From Kineosporia sp. NBRC 101731 (GTDB lineage: Bacteria; Actinomycetota; Actinomycetes; Actinomycetales; Kineosporiaceae), in contig NZ_BSTC01000017.1 in the NCBI RefSeq assembly GCF_030269305.1, positions 62,001 to 126,000 of the forward strand: a DNA stretch of 64,000 nt, in the 5' to 3' direction. The translations under genes were made by a program, and so were the position numbers. The notes beneath the pieces are model-generated. The model saw only the letters and a program-made list of their open reading frames with translations. It was not told the origin of the DNA and searched no databases. Every line of letters begins with the position of its first letter. Positions within the stretch are counted from its first letter, which is position 1. Below, one piece after another: positions 27,094-36,000 of the stretch.

Positions 27094-27225
27094 CCGCAAA
27101 CCCTCAGTTCTGCCGTGGAGCGATGTAGCTGACAGTGAGGTTCATCGCCGGACCGGACGCCCAGTTGAGTGGTCCGGGCCCGGCGACCACCGTTCGGCGC
27201 AATGCCCGATCGACGCAGAGCGACG

Positions 27226-29238
27226 TCACCCGCGATGGCTGAGAACCTGGCCTGCGGCTTCCTTGAGGTCGGAGGTCAGGGCCTGCGAACCGATGCGGTT
27301 CAGATGGTTGAAGTCCCAGTAAGCCAGCTGACCGTCGATCAGCGGGCTGCAGGTGTTGCCGGTGCAGAAGCGGTCCCAGGGGTCGTAGATCGTGACGCCC
27401 GGCACGCTGCTGACCACGTCGTACTCGGCCTGCCGGGAGTCCGCCTGGTAGTCGAGGATGTCCTTCTCGCTCTTGTCGCAGACGAAGTTCAGGAATCCGC
27501 CGCTGCACGCGGTCTGGCGGTTCATGTCCTGCGTGGCGTAGTTGGGCACGTCCATGGCGTAGATGACCGGGATCCCGGCGTCGGTGAGTTCCTTGAGCGC
27601 GGGCTTCAGCTGCGCGGGCCACTGGCCGTCGGTGTCGTACCGGGGCAGGGCCCACTCGGCGATCACCACGAGCGAGGGCGGGTCGTCACCGCTGGTCGCG
27701 CGGTCGAGCAGGGCCGAGGCCAGCGGACCGCAGTTGGAGACCTCCCGGCTGGCCGCGGCGGTGCGCATGAACGGGCAGCTGGCTCCGGTCAGGGCCATCG
27801 TGCTGTAGCCGAGCTCCTTGTCGGCCTCGATCAGGCCGGTCGAGAGGGCCTCGGCGTGTGAGTCACCGGCGAGCATCACCCAGCCCTTGGCGTCGGGCAC
27901 CGTGACAGTGCACTTGGCCAGGTCGGACTCGTCGAACGCGCGGTTGCGCACCAGGCAGCCGTTCTCCCGGCCGTAGGTGAGCTCACCCCGCTGACCGGCG
28001 TACGCGGCGGCGTTCGGAATCGCCCACGGACCGGCCACCTGCAGGGTCACCGCCAGCAGCACGACCACCGCGGCCGAGACCGCACCGCCCAGGTAGACCC
28101 GGGGCAGGCGCACCGTGCCGTGGCGCAGCGGCTGCTCCACGTAGCGGTAGCTCAGGTAGGCCGGGACCAACGAGAACAGCGCGGCGAGAACCGGTGTCCA
28201 GGTGCCGGGCCACAGCAGGGTGGCCATCACGATGAGCGGCCAGTGCCACAGGTAGATGCTGTACGACAGATCTCCCGTCACCACGAAGGGTTTCGAGGAG
28301 AGCAGCCGCTGAATCGGCCCGCTGCCCAGGCTTCCGGCCAGGATGAGCAGTGTCGTGGCGGCCACCGGGATCAGTGCGGCGGCGCCGGGCCAGATGGTGG
28401 TGCTGTCCACGGTCAGATTGAGGACGACGAGGAGGCTCAGTCCCGCGGCCCCCAGTGCGGTGGGAAGCCAGGTGGAAGAGGTGTTTTCACGCTTCGCGCG
28501 GGAAGCGACCCAGATCGCGAGCAGCGCCCCGGCGCCGAATTCCCAAGCCCGGGTCGGCGAGGAGTAGAACGCCACGTCGGCGGAGGGATAGCTGTGGACG
28601 CGGAACAGGCCGAACGACAACCACATCGACGCCGCGAAGCTGGCCGCGGTGAGCAGGCCCAGCCCGATCGCCGGGGCCCGGCCGCCGAATTTCCAGGCCA
28701 GGGCGATCAGCAGGGGGAAGACCAGGTAGAACTGCTCCTCGACGCTCAGCGACCAGACGTGCAGCAGCGGATTCATCACCGCGCCGGCCGCGAAGTAGTC
28801 GCCCGAGGTGCTGAGGATGTCGACGTTCCCGACCAGCAGGATCGCGGCGCGGGCCGTGCCGGCCGTGGAGGACTGCGCGCCGATCGGTGACTGGAGAAGG
28901 AAAGCCAGGAGCAGGACGACCAGCAGCATGACGACCATGGCCGGCAGCAGGCGCCGGATGCGGCGCGCGTAGAAGCCGGCGAACGAGAAGGTGCCGGTCT
29001 CACGCAACCGCCCGAGCTGCCCGGTGATCACGAATCCGGAGATCACGAAGAACACGTCGACACCGGCAAAGCCCGCCGGCAACGGCAAATTCGCGTGGTA
29101 GACGACAACGAGCACCACGGCGACCGCCCGCAGCCCCTGAATGTCCGCCCGCTGGCCCGATCCGGGCCGGGAGGGTGCGGACGTGCGGCCACGAACGCCG
29201 CCCTCGGTACGAGTGGTCCACCCGGCAGTGCTCGTCAT
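27226..29238 (-). CDS. OafA/YrhL-type acyltransferase with C-terminal SGNH domain
   Basis: The 670-residue membrane enzyme has an acyltransferase-3 domain (about residues 28-380, roughly ten helices). It contains RADIQGLRAVAVVLVVVYH with the essential His, and FVISGFVITGQL, FYARRIRRLLPAMV and WSLSVEEQFYLVFPL. A soluble SGNH hydrolase-like domain (about 430-670) follows, with MLAGDSHAEAL and the C-terminal DFNHLNRIGS carrying the Asp/His of the catalytic triad. Such fusions O-acetylate cell-wall or surface polysaccharides outside the cell. Start ATG 29238. It may act on polymers that also use the GDP-fucose made nearby, but that is speculation. Confidence 0.88.
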   Translation of the reverse strand: MTSTAGWTTRTEGGVRGRTSAPSRPGSGQRADIQGLRAVAVVLVVVYHANLPLPAGFAGVDVFFVISGFVITGQLGRLRETGTFSFAGFYARRIRRLLPAMVVMLLVVLLLAFLLQSPIGAQSSTAGTARAAILLVGNVDILSTSGDYFAAGAVMNPLLHVWSLSVEEQFYLVFPLLIALAWKFGGRAPAIGLGLLTAASFAASMWLSFGLFRVHSYPSADVAFYSSPTRAWEFGAGALLAIWVASRAKRENTSSTWLPTALGAAGLSLLVVLNLTVDSTTIWPGAAALIPVAATTLLILAGSLGSGPIQRLLSSKPFVVTGDLSYSIYLWHWPLIVMATLLWPGTWTPVLAALFSLVPAYLSYRYVEQPLRHGTVRLPRVYLGGAVSAAVVVLLAVTLQVAGPWAIPNAAAYAGQRGELTYGRENGCLVRNRAFDESDLAKCTVTVPDAKGWVMLAGDSHAEALSTGLIEADKELGYSTMALTGASCPFMRTAAASREVSNCGPLASALLDRATSGDDPPSLVVIAEWALPRYDTDGQWPAQLKPALKELTDAGIPVIYAMDVPNYATQDMNRQTACSGGFLNFVCDKSEKDILDYQADSRQAEYDVVSSVPGVTIYDPWDRFCTGNTCSPLIDGQLAYWDFNHLNRIGSQALTSDLKEAAGQVLSHRG

Positions 29239-29317
29239 GATCCCCCATGGTGCCGAAGGACCCTATGCACCGCCTTTCGACGTGCGCGACGGTGAGCGCA
29301 CGAAGCATCGCTCCGGG

Positions 29318-30031
29318 TCAGAAGAGCGAGGTCAGTCGCACCACGCCGTTCCGGCAAGCGGCTTCGAGATCATCGTCCAGCCAGGCCACTTCGTGCCCGG
29401 CGCGTTCCAGCAGGCCGGCCGCCACCGATGCCCGGGTGCCATCCGCGCAGTGCACCCAGAGCCGGACCCCGGCGGTGGGCGGCGGCAAGGTCTTCCTGAG
29501 CGGACGGCGAATTCTGCCCGGAAGACCTTCTCTGATCATGGATGCCTCGATCGGCAGCGATCCGTGGACGGCTCCGCGCAGATGACCGCGGGCGTACTCG
29601 GCCGGGTCCCGGACGTCGACCACCACGGCGCGCCGGACCGGCTCGTCGTCCCATCCCCGGCCGGCCGGATCCGGACGGTTCGTCTCACGGCGGGCCCGGA
29701 CCAGATCACGGAACGTCACCCGGGGGTAGGTGGCCAGTGCCGGGCCGAGGTCGGCGGGCCGGCCGACGGCGGTCTCCCGGGGTGCCCGCCCGAGCACCGC
29801 CAGCCGGTCCAGCGCCTCGTCCAGCTCGGGCACGGTGCCGCCGATCACCGAGAACGTCGCGCCCGCGGGGAGCACCCCGACCAGATGGGTCAGCTGTGGC
29901 ACGGTGACGTTCACCGTTCCGTACAGATGCTCCTCGGCGAAGGACCGCGGGTCACGGACGTCGAAGACCCACTCCCCCGCATCCAGCCGCCGTCCCAGCT
30001 CCGCCGGGCGCATCGGCGTGATCGTCGGCAT
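29318..30031 (-). CDS. Two-domain rhodanese-like sulfurtransferase
   Basis: The 237-residue protein has two rhodanese domains. The N-terminal one (residues 1-90; WVFDVRDPRSFAEEHLYGTVNV) lacks a catalytic Cys (FSVIGGTVPE). The C-terminal one (VVVDVRDPAEYARGHLRGAVHG, then LWVHCADGTRAS) has the Cys at the active-site loop, so only the second is likely active. This arrangement resembles the rhodanese parts of MBL-fold/rhodanese fusion proteins. It lies 4 bp after the next sulfurtransferase gene in the same operon. Confidence 0.8.
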   Translation of the reverse strand: MPTITPMRPAELGRRLDAGEWVFDVRDPRSFAEEHLYGTVNVTVPQLTHLVGVLPAGATFSVIGGTVPELDEALDRLAVLGRAPRETAVGRPADLGPALATYPRVTFRDLVRARRETNRPDPAGRGWDDEPVRRAVVVDVRDPAEYARGHLRGAVHGSLPIEASMIREGLPGRIRRPLRKTLPPPTAGVRLWVHCADGTRASVAAGLLERAGHEVAWLDDDLEAACRNGVVRLTSLF

Positions 30032-30035
30032 CTCG

Positions 30036-30383
30036 CTACCGGTCCAGCTCGTGCCAGGCCGGTGCCCCGCCCTCGACGTGGACCACGTCGGTGAAACCGC
30101 GCGCGATCAGGTTCGCCGCGACCGGGCCGGACCCGGCGATCGAACCGCAGATCACCACGATCGGCGTGTCCAGCGACGTCACCTCGGCATGCCGCCCCGG
30201 CGAGTCGAAACCGAACTCGGCGTCGAGGTTGTCGCGGTCGACGATGATCGCGCCGTCGATCGGCCCGCTCTTCTCCCGGCCACCCGGGCTGCGGGTGTCC
30301 AGCAGCACCGCCCCCGCCGCCACGCGCTCACGTGCCTGCGCCGCGTCCACCAGGGGGGCACCGGGCCCGGTCTCACTCATCAT
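30036..30383 (-). CDS. Single-domain rhodanese-like protein
   Basis: The 115-residue protein has VLLDTRSPGGREKSGPIDGA and the active-site loop VVICGSIAGSGPVAANLI with Cys at about residue 79. It ends with HVEGGAPAWHELDR, a complete single rhodanese fold. Two ATG codons are adjacent (30383 and 30380); the second is better spaced from GGAGAG. It is between two other rhodanese genes on the same strand, suggesting a sulfur-transfer relay. Confidence 0.8.
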   Translation of the reverse strand: MMSETGPGAPLVDAAQARERVAAGAVLLDTRSPGGREKSGPIDGAIIVDRDNLDAEFGFDSPGRHAEVTSLDTPIVVICGSIAGSGPVAANLIARGFTDVVHVEGGAPAWHELDR

Positions 30384-30416
30384 CTCTCCTTGTGGGTTCG
30401 TGAAACTTTTTACTGG

Positions 30417-31262
30417 TCAGCCTGGTTCGCTGCCCGCGACGACCGGGGTGCCCGACCGGGACGCCCACTGCGAGTACGAACCGGGATACAGGACCACCCG
30501 GTCGGGGTCGATGCCCGCGACCGCCAGGGCCAGCAGATCGTGGGTGGCCGTGACCCCCGACCCGCAGTAGACGCCCAGTGGCCTGGCGCCGTCCGCGCCC
30601 AGACTCCCGAACTTCTCGGCCAGCTCGGCCGCCGGGGCGAAACGCCCATCCTCACCGAGGTTTCCGGGTGCCGGGGCGCTCACCGCACCGGGAATGTGCC
30701 CGGGTCGCGGGTCGACCGACGCCACCTCGCCGGTGTACCGGCCGGCCGGGCGGGCATCGAGCAGCAGTCCGCCGTCGGCCACGAACGTCAGCACGTCGTC
30801 CACGTCGATCGTCGGCAGATGTCCCTCGCCGAGCGCCACGTTCCCCGGGGTCGGGGCCGGCGCGTCACCCTCGTCCAGCGGCCGCCCGGATTCCTTCCAG
30901 GCCCGCAGGCCACCGTCCAGCAGCTTCACCTCGCCGTCGAACCCGGCCCAGCGCAGCAGCCACCACACCCGGGCGGCCGACAGCAGCCCGGAGTCGTCGT
31001 AGGCCACGACCGTGTCACCGTCGTTCAGGCCCCAGCCACGGGCGTCCTGCTGGAACTTCGTGGCGTCCGGCAACGGGTGCCGCCCGAGCTCCGGCCCGCC
31101 GGGGGCGGCGAGCTGCTCGTCCAGGTCGACATACACGGCGCCGGGCAGGTGCCCGGCCCGGAACTCCTGGGCCCCGGGCGGGCCGCCCAGCTTCCAGCGC
31201 ACGTCGAGCAGGCGGGGGTTCTCCAGGGCGAGCAGCTCGTCGACGGTGATCAGGGGATGCAT
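30417..31262 (-). CDS. Thiosulfate/3-mercaptopyruvate sulfurtransferase
   Basis: The 281-residue protein has two full rhodanese domains. The C-terminal active loop is GVYCGSGVTATHDLLAL; the CGSGVTA form is typical of thiosulfate/mercaptopyruvate sulfurtransferases (SseA/TST). The N-terminal domain (RLLDVRWKLGGPPG, AGHLPGAVYVDLDEQLA, VVAYDDSG) is the inactive partner domain, as usual. It transfers sulfane sulfur to cyanide or other thiophiles. It is first gene of a three-gene sulfurtransferase run, 33 bp before the single-domain gene. An AT-rich imperfect palindrome lies about 110 bp upstream. Confidence 0.88.
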   Translation of the reverse strand: MHPLITVDELLALENPRLLDVRWKLGGPPGAQEFRAGHLPGAVYVDLDEQLAAPGGPELGRHPLPDATKFQQDARGWGLNDGDTVVAYDDSGLLSAARVWWLLRWAGFDGEVKLLDGGLRAWKESGRPLDEGDAPAPTPGNVALGEGHLPTIDVDDVLTFVADGGLLLDARPAGRYTGEVASVDPRPGHIPGAVSAPAPGNLGEDGRFAPAAELAEKFGSLGADGARPLGVYCGSGVTATHDLLALAVAGIDPDRVVLYPGSYSQWASRSGTPVVAGSEPG

Positions 31263-31317
31263 CGAATTTCCTCACGGGTGGGCCGGTAACGGTGCGGCAC
31301 TACCCTTCACCCTGTCC

Positions 31318-31340
31318 GTGATCAGGCCAAGCTTCCCCGG
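31318..31340. repeat. Left arm of the hairpin repeat family (degraded)
   Basis: GTGATCAGGCCAAGCTTCCC and the following CGG match the left arm of the complete copies; no matching right arm follows. It lies upstream of the sulfurtransferase operon. Confidence 0.6.
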
Positions 31341-31368
31341 CCCCGCCGACGCGACCCACCGTTCCATG

Positions 31369-31398
31369 GCAATTACTCTACCTATTCGATAGAGATTG
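31369..31398. promoter_or_regulatory. AT-rich imperfect palindrome upstream of the sulfurtransferase operon
   Basis: CTCTACC (31377-31383) faces GATAGAG (31388-31394), with outer CAAT and ATTG halves. The patch is markedly AT-rich compared with the rest of the window. It could be a promoter and operator for the operon starting at 31262, but the factor is unknown. Confidence 0.3.
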
Positions 31399-31434
31399 TC
31401 CATAGCTGGTTCGCCGCACCCCGGCCAACCTGCC

Positions 31435-31481
31435 GTGATCATGCAAACCCTCCCCGAGGCGGGGGCACGACCGGACCACGA
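31435..31481. repeat. Degraded hairpin repeat element
   Basis: A good left arm (GTGATCATGCAAACCCTCCC, 31435-31454) is followed by a weak right side (GGGGGC...GGACCACGAA). It is between the sulfurtransferase operon and the 3' end of the GGDEF-EAL gene. Confidence 0.5.
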
Positions 31482-31498
31482 AGGTCGCGGGACGACAC

Positions 31499-33904
31499 TC
31501 AGGCGGGTTCGGGGACGACCTCGTCGTCCTTACGCATCTCGTTGGCCAGCGGACCGGGCAGGCTCAGGTGGTATCCCTGGCCGAACTCGACCTTGAGGCC
31601 CCGCAGCACACTCAGCTCGGCCGCGGTCTCGATGCCCTCGGCGATGACGCTGCTGCCGATCTTCTGGGCGAAGGCCGCGAGGGCTCCGGCCAGGGCACGC
31701 TTGGCCGGATCGGTGTCGACGCCGCGCACCAGCGAGATGTCGAGCTTGATGAAGTCCGGCACCAGGGTGAGCACGTGCCGCATACTGGCAAAACCGGCGC
31801 CGGCGTCGTCCACCGCGATCCGCATGCCCCGCTCGCGCCAGGGCCGCAGCACCTCGTTGAGCGCGTCGTAGTCGTCGACGGCCTCGTGCTCGGTGACCTC
31901 GATGACGATGCTCTTGAGCGGCAGGGAGGTGACCAGGCGGCCGAACGCGGGCGAGACCAGCGTGCGCGGCGAGACGTTGATGCCGAGGAAACCACGCAGC
32001 GCGGGCAGGATGGTGAGGGCGTTGCGCACCGCGGCCAGCTCCAGCTCCAGGCCGACACCGGCCCGGGTGGCGGAGGTGAACCACTCGTCGGGGCGGCCGC
32101 TGCCGACGGGGAAGCGACTCAGCGCCTCGACCCCGACCGTGGCCAGGCCGTCCAGCGAGTGCACGGCCTGGAACACCACGCCCGGCCCGCCGTTGGCCAT
32201 CAGCCGGTCCATCCGGTCGAGCATCTTGTGCCGGTCACGCTCGGTGCGGTCCTCCATGTCGACGAGGTCCATCACCACGTTGCCGATGGCGCGCAACACG
32301 TCGGCGTCGCGGTCCCGCAGGGCCTCGTCGGCGCCGGGCGACCAGGTGCAGAGGGTGCCGTAGAGGCGCCCGTCCCGGCGGTGCAGCGGGACCCCCACGT
32401 GCGAGCCGATGTTCAGGTCGCGGGTGACCTGCATGGCCCGGGCGTGCGGGTCCTTGGTGGTGTCGGGGATGACAGCCGGCATGCGTCCGTCGGTGATGGC
32501 CTTGCCGTAGGTGTCGTCGACGGACTGCAGCTGGCCCACGGTGAGGGGCACGGAGATCGAGGCGATCAGGTTGCGTACCCGTTGCTGGCCGGTGGTGCCC
32601 TCGAACGTGCTGAGGAAGGCGACCTGCATGCCGAGCTGGTCCTTGGCCAGTTGCAGCAGGGCGTCGACGCTGGTGAGCCGGCGGCCGAGCACGGCCGCCG
32701 CGGCGACCACGGCCTCCTTGCCCTCCTTCTCGTCCTGCGCCTCGACGTTGACGGTCTTGGCCTGCGGGTCGAGGAACTCGGCCTCCGCGTCGGTCAGCTC
32801 GGTGACCGCGGCCTCGATCTCCTCGGGTCCCATCAGGTCCCCGTCGCGACGGGGACGGCCCTTGCGCCGCTCGGGACCGTTGTACGGCTCCCGGTCCTTC
32901 TGGTCGGCCGGGGCCGGACGTTCCTCGCCGTCCACCGGAACCGAGGTCTGACGCGGGATCCGGCGGCCCGCGGCCTGCAGTTTGTCCGCGTACATCTCGA
33001 CGTCCGCGGCCCGCCAGGCAGCCGGCAGCCCGGTGTTGCTGCGGCGCTGGCCGATGCCGAACGAGGCCGAGATGCCCGCCGAGGTGAGTTGCTTGCGCAG
33101 GTCGCCCATGACGGTGCCGGCCTCCTCGGCGGTGGTCTCGGGCATCAGCACCCCGAACTCGTCCCCGCCGATCCGGGCGATGAAGTCCACCGAGCGCATC
33201 CGGCCGGAGAGCACGGCCGCGGTGGTGATCAGCAGGTCGTCGCCGATGGTGTGCCCGGCCCCGGCGTTGACCCGGCGCAGGCCGTCGATGTCGAGCACCA
33301 GCACGGCGGCCGAGCTGGCGTAGCGGGCGGCCCGGGCGTCCTCCGAGCGCAGCGCGTCGTCCCAGGCGCGACGGTTGGCCAGGCCGGTGAGCACGTCGGT
33401 GAACTCGGCCTCCGGGGTCTGTTCGCGGCGGTCGTCCCGCTGGACGGACAGTTCGTGGCCGAGCAGGGCACCGAGCAGGGCGGCCTGACGGCGGATCGCG
33501 GGCAGATGACGTTCCAGGTCGGGCACCGGTTCGGAGTGCACCCCGGTGAGCGCGCCGAGGTGCTTCTTCCCGTCCGGTGACCGCAGCGGCACCATGATCA
33601 CGGCGCGCACCCCGGAGATCAGGCTCTCGGCACCGCGCGTCAGCATGAAGGAGTCCTTGGAGTCGGAGACCACTTCCGGGCGGCCCCACTCCACCACCTG
33701 GGAACAGTACGAGTCCGCCCAGGGGAGCGTCAGACCGTCGTGCATGCCGAATGTCTCGTCGTTCGTGAGCATGACGACCAGTTCCTCGTCGTCCTTGCGC
33801 AGGATCGCCCACGACTCCAGTCCGATCCAGCCCTGAAGGTCCGCAAGAACGCCTCGGGCAGCGGTGACGAAGTCTGCTTCTCCGTCTCGTCGCGAATCCA
33901 CCAC
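31499..33904 (-). CDS. GAF-GGDEF-GAF-EAL cyclic di-GMP enzyme
   Basis: The 801-residue soluble protein has GAF (about 15-150), GGDEF (about 175-335), a linker, a second GAF (about 400-550) and EAL (about 560-790) domains. The cyclase site RIGGDEFGVL is intact, and RSVD five residues before it is a product-inhibition I-site. The EAL part has VEALSRF, INVSPRTL, VIEVTEHE, VDDAGAGFASM, IKLDISLVRG and AEGIET, so catalytic metal ligands appear present. It may make and degrade c-di-GMP under control of two GAF sensors. Start GTG 33904 follows AAAGG; the longer upstream frame has poor codon use. Confidence 0.87.
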   Translation of the reverse strand: MVDSRRDGEADFVTAARGVLADLQGWIGLESWAILRKDDEELVVMLTNDETFGMHDGLTLPWADSYCSQVVEWGRPEVVSDSKDSFMLTRGAESLISGVRAVIMVPLRSPDGKKHLGALTGVHSEPVPDLERHLPAIRRQAALLGALLGHELSVQRDDRREQTPEAEFTDVLTGLANRRAWDDALRSEDARAARYASSAAVLVLDIDGLRRVNAGAGHTIGDDLLITTAAVLSGRMRSVDFIARIGGDEFGVLMPETTAEEAGTVMGDLRKQLTSAGISASFGIGQRRSNTGLPAAWRAADVEMYADKLQAAGRRIPRQTSVPVDGEERPAPADQKDREPYNGPERRKGRPRRDGDLMGPEEIEAAVTELTDAEAEFLDPQAKTVNVEAQDEKEGKEAVVAAAAVLGRRLTSVDALLQLAKDQLGMQVAFLSTFEGTTGQQRVRNLIASISVPLTVGQLQSVDDTYGKAITDGRMPAVIPDTTKDPHARAMQVTRDLNIGSHVGVPLHRRDGRLYGTLCTWSPGADEALRDRDADVLRAIGNVVMDLVDMEDRTERDRHKMLDRMDRLMANGGPGVVFQAVHSLDGLATVGVEALSRFPVGSGRPDEWFTSATRAGVGLELELAAVRNALTILPALRGFLGINVSPRTLVSPAFGRLVTSLPLKSIVIEVTEHEAVDDYDALNEVLRPWRERGMRIAVDDAGAGFASMRHVLTLVPDFIKLDISLVRGVDTDPAKRALAGALAAFAQKIGSSVIAEGIETAAELSVLRGLKVEFGQGYHLSLPGPLANEMRKDDEVVPEPA

Positions 33905-34097
33905 CTGAGTTGCCTTTCGCTCACTCGCCGCACACCGCCGCCGGCCCGACCCGTGTACAGGAGCGCACCGGAGCTGCCAGAGGTTTTCATCGGCCGGAAC
34001 CGGTGCGGTCCTGAGGGATCCGGGCACGCTCGGTGGACCGACCTGTTCAGCGTCACCCCGGTCGGTGAGCCCGGCTGGGCCGTACGGGTGGCCCCGA

Positions 34098-34976
34098 CTA
34101 CGTTCGGGCGCCGATCGCCGTCCGGCTCGTCGTGACCACGTTGGCCGCGATCACCATCACCACCCCCAGCCATTCGCGGGCCTCGAGCACCTCCCCGAGC
34201 ACCACGATGCCCACGAGTGACGCCAGCACCGGATTGACACTCATGAAGACCCCGAAGAACTGTGCCGGCACGCGCCGGAGCATCATCACGTCGCAGGCGT
34301 AGGGCACCACCGACGAGCAGATGCCCGCACCGATCGCGGCCGCGAGTGCGGTGGTGGAGAACCGGCCCTGCACGCCCAGCGCGATCAGCACCGGCAGACA
34401 GAGCACGACCGAGACGGTGGACGCGGCGGCCGGCGCCTGGAGTCCGGGGATCCGGGCGCCCACCTCGGCGTTGAGCAGGATGTACGCGGCCCAGCAGGCT
34501 GCCCCGACCAGCCCCGCCGCGATCCCGGGCCAGTCGGTGCTCGGTCCCGGGGCCATCAGCACCACCACCCCGGCCCCGGCGAACACCGCGCAGACCGCGT
34601 CCAGCCGGGTGCGCGAGCGCACCAGCGCCACGCCCAGAGGCCCGAGGAACTCCAGGGTGACGGCCAGGGCCAGCCCGAGCCGGTCGACGGCCGTGTAGAG
34701 CCCGAGGTTCATCACCGCGAACACCAGGCCGAGCAGCAGCGTGGGCCACCACTGCCGCCAGGTGAAGCGGTGCATCGGCGGCCGGGCCACGGGCAGCAGC
34801 ACGCAGGCCGCCACCAGCTGACGCACCGCGACCACCCCGACCGGCCCGATCGTCCCGAACGCGTGAGCGCCCACCGCCGCGCCCACCTGGGTGCTCGTAC
34901 CGCTGAAGAGCATGGTGGCGATCGAGGCCGGGAACCCGGTCGGGCGGGCCTGCGGACGTGCCTCGAGCGTCGTCAT
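34098..34976 (-). CDS. EamA-family (DMT) transporter, RhtA-like
   Basis: The 292-residue protein has ten predicted helices in two EamA repeats (FPASIATMLFSGTSTQVGAA at the start; LGLALAVTLEFLGPLGVAL and FFGVFMSVNPVLASLVGIVV in the conserved sites). EFLGPLGVAL and SVNPVLASLVG are typical of the RhtA/threonine-homoserine exporter branch. Start ATG 34976. Divergent from a LysR gene across 70 bp, so LysR control is likely. Substrate is unknown; amino-acid or metabolite export is inferred from family. Confidence 0.85.
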   Translation of the reverse strand: MTTLEARPQARPTGFPASIATMLFSGTSTQVGAAVGAHAFGTIGPVGVVAVRQLVAACVLLPVARPPMHRFTWRQWWPTLLLGLVFAVMNLGLYTAVDRLGLALAVTLEFLGPLGVALVRSRTRLDAVCAVFAGAGVVVLMAPGPSTDWPGIAAGLVGAACWAAYILLNAEVGARIPGLQAPAAASTVSVVLCLPVLIALGVQGRFSTTALAAAIGAGICSSVVPYACDVMMLRRVPAQFFGVFMSVNPVLASLVGIVVLGEVLEAREWLGVVMVIAANVVTTSRTAIGART

Positions 34977-34987
34977 ACGGGTCAATG

Positions 34988-35040
34988 TGCGACGCCGATC
35001 GGTGATCCGGGAAATGCGACGCCCGGAGGATTCATACGAT
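34988..35040. promoter_or_regulatory. Divergent EamA/lysR promoter region with direct repeats and a leaderless -10
   Basis: TGCGACGCC occurs at 34988-34996 and 35015-35023. GATCGGTGATC lies between them. TACGAT at 35035-35040 fits a -10 hexamer only six bases before the lysR ATG, which would give a leaderless message. The repeats are candidate LysR contacts. Confidence 0.35.
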
Positions 35041-35046
35041 CTGCTC

Positions 35047-35904
35047 ATGAGTCTGGAGCTGCGTCAGCTGCGCTGCCTGGTCGCCGTGGCCGATGGCGGC
35101 ACGTTCACCGACGCCGCGATCGAGCTGGGGGTGTCACAGGCCGCCGTGTCCCGCTCCGTCGCCGCCCTGGAGGCCGAGCTCGGGGTCACGCTGCTGCGGC
35201 GCACCACCCGCCGGGTCGACGTGTCCCCGGCCGGGGCCGCGGTGATCACCCGCGCGCGGCGGATCCTGGCCGAGGTGGCGGAGCTGCGCCGGGCCGTCGA
35301 CGAGACCCGCTCGGAACTGCGCCTGGGCTATGCCTGGTCGGCCCTGGGCCGGCACACCACCGCCCTGCAGCGCACCTGGGCCCGTGACCATCCCACCACC
35401 CGCCTGCTGCTGATCCAGTCCAACACCCCGACGGCCGGGCTCAGCGAGGGCGCCGCCGACCTCGCCGTGGTGCGGCGTCCTCTGCACGACACCCGGTTCG
35501 CCACCGAGCAGATCGCCACCGAGGCCCGCTACGCCGCGGTGCCCGCCGACGACCCCTGGGCCCGCCGCCGTTTCGTGCGCCTGGCGGACTTCGCCGGGCG
35601 CACCGTCTCGATCGATCACCGCACCGGCACCACCACGCCCGGCCTCTGGCCGGCCGGCACCGGGCCGGAGAGGTTCGTCGACTCGAACTCGGTGGACGAC
35701 TGGCTCACGATGATCGCCGCGGGTCAGGCGATCGGCATGACCGCCGAGGCCACGGTCGCCCAGTACCCCCGGCCCGGAGTCGTCTACCGCCCGGTGCGCG
35801 ACGCTCCCCGGCTACCGGTGTGGCTGGCCTGGTGGAAGGACGAGGCTCCCGCACTGACGCGGGCCCTGACCACCCTCGCCAAGGACCTCTACAACCTTCC
35901 GTGA
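35047..35904 (+). CDS. LysR-family transcriptional regulator
   Basis: The 285-residue protein has the LysR helix-turn-helix (LRQLRCLVAVADGGTFTDAA, ELGVSQAAVSRSVAALEAEL) and a substrate-binding effector domain (LRLGYAWSALGRHTTALQR...). Start ATG 35047. The C-terminus ends DLYNLP and its TGA (35902-35904) lies inside the hairpin repeat that follows. It probably controls the divergent EamA transporter. Confidence 0.88.
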   Translation: MSLELRQLRCLVAVADGGTFTDAAIELGVSQAAVSRSVAALEAELGVTLLRRTTRRVDVSPAGAAVITRARRILAEVAELRRAVDETRSELRLGYAWSALGRHTTALQRTWARDHPTTRLLLIQSNTPTAGLSEGAADLAVVRRPLHDTRFATEQIATEARYAAVPADDPWARRRFVRLADFAGRTVSIDHRTGTTTPGLWPAGTGPERFVDSNSVDDWLTMIAAGQAIGMTAEATVAQYPRPGVVYRPVRDAPRLPVWLAWWKDEAPALTRALTTLAKDLYNLP

Positions 35905-35958
35905 TCAGGCGAAGTGTCCCCGTCGTTCTAGAACACCGGGGACATTTTGCCTGATCAT
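35901..35958. repeat. Hairpin repeat element, copy C
   Basis: Arms 35901-35922 (GTGATCAGGCGAAGTGTCCC..) and 35937-35958 (..ACATTTTGCCTGATCAT) pair with a few mismatches. The loop contains GTTCTAGAAC, the same decamer as copy A. It supplies the stop codon of the LysR gene. Confidence 0.9.
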
Positions 35959-36000
35959 GAAGAAGGGATGGGGAGGCCAGGGAGCCGGGCGCTGCTCGGC

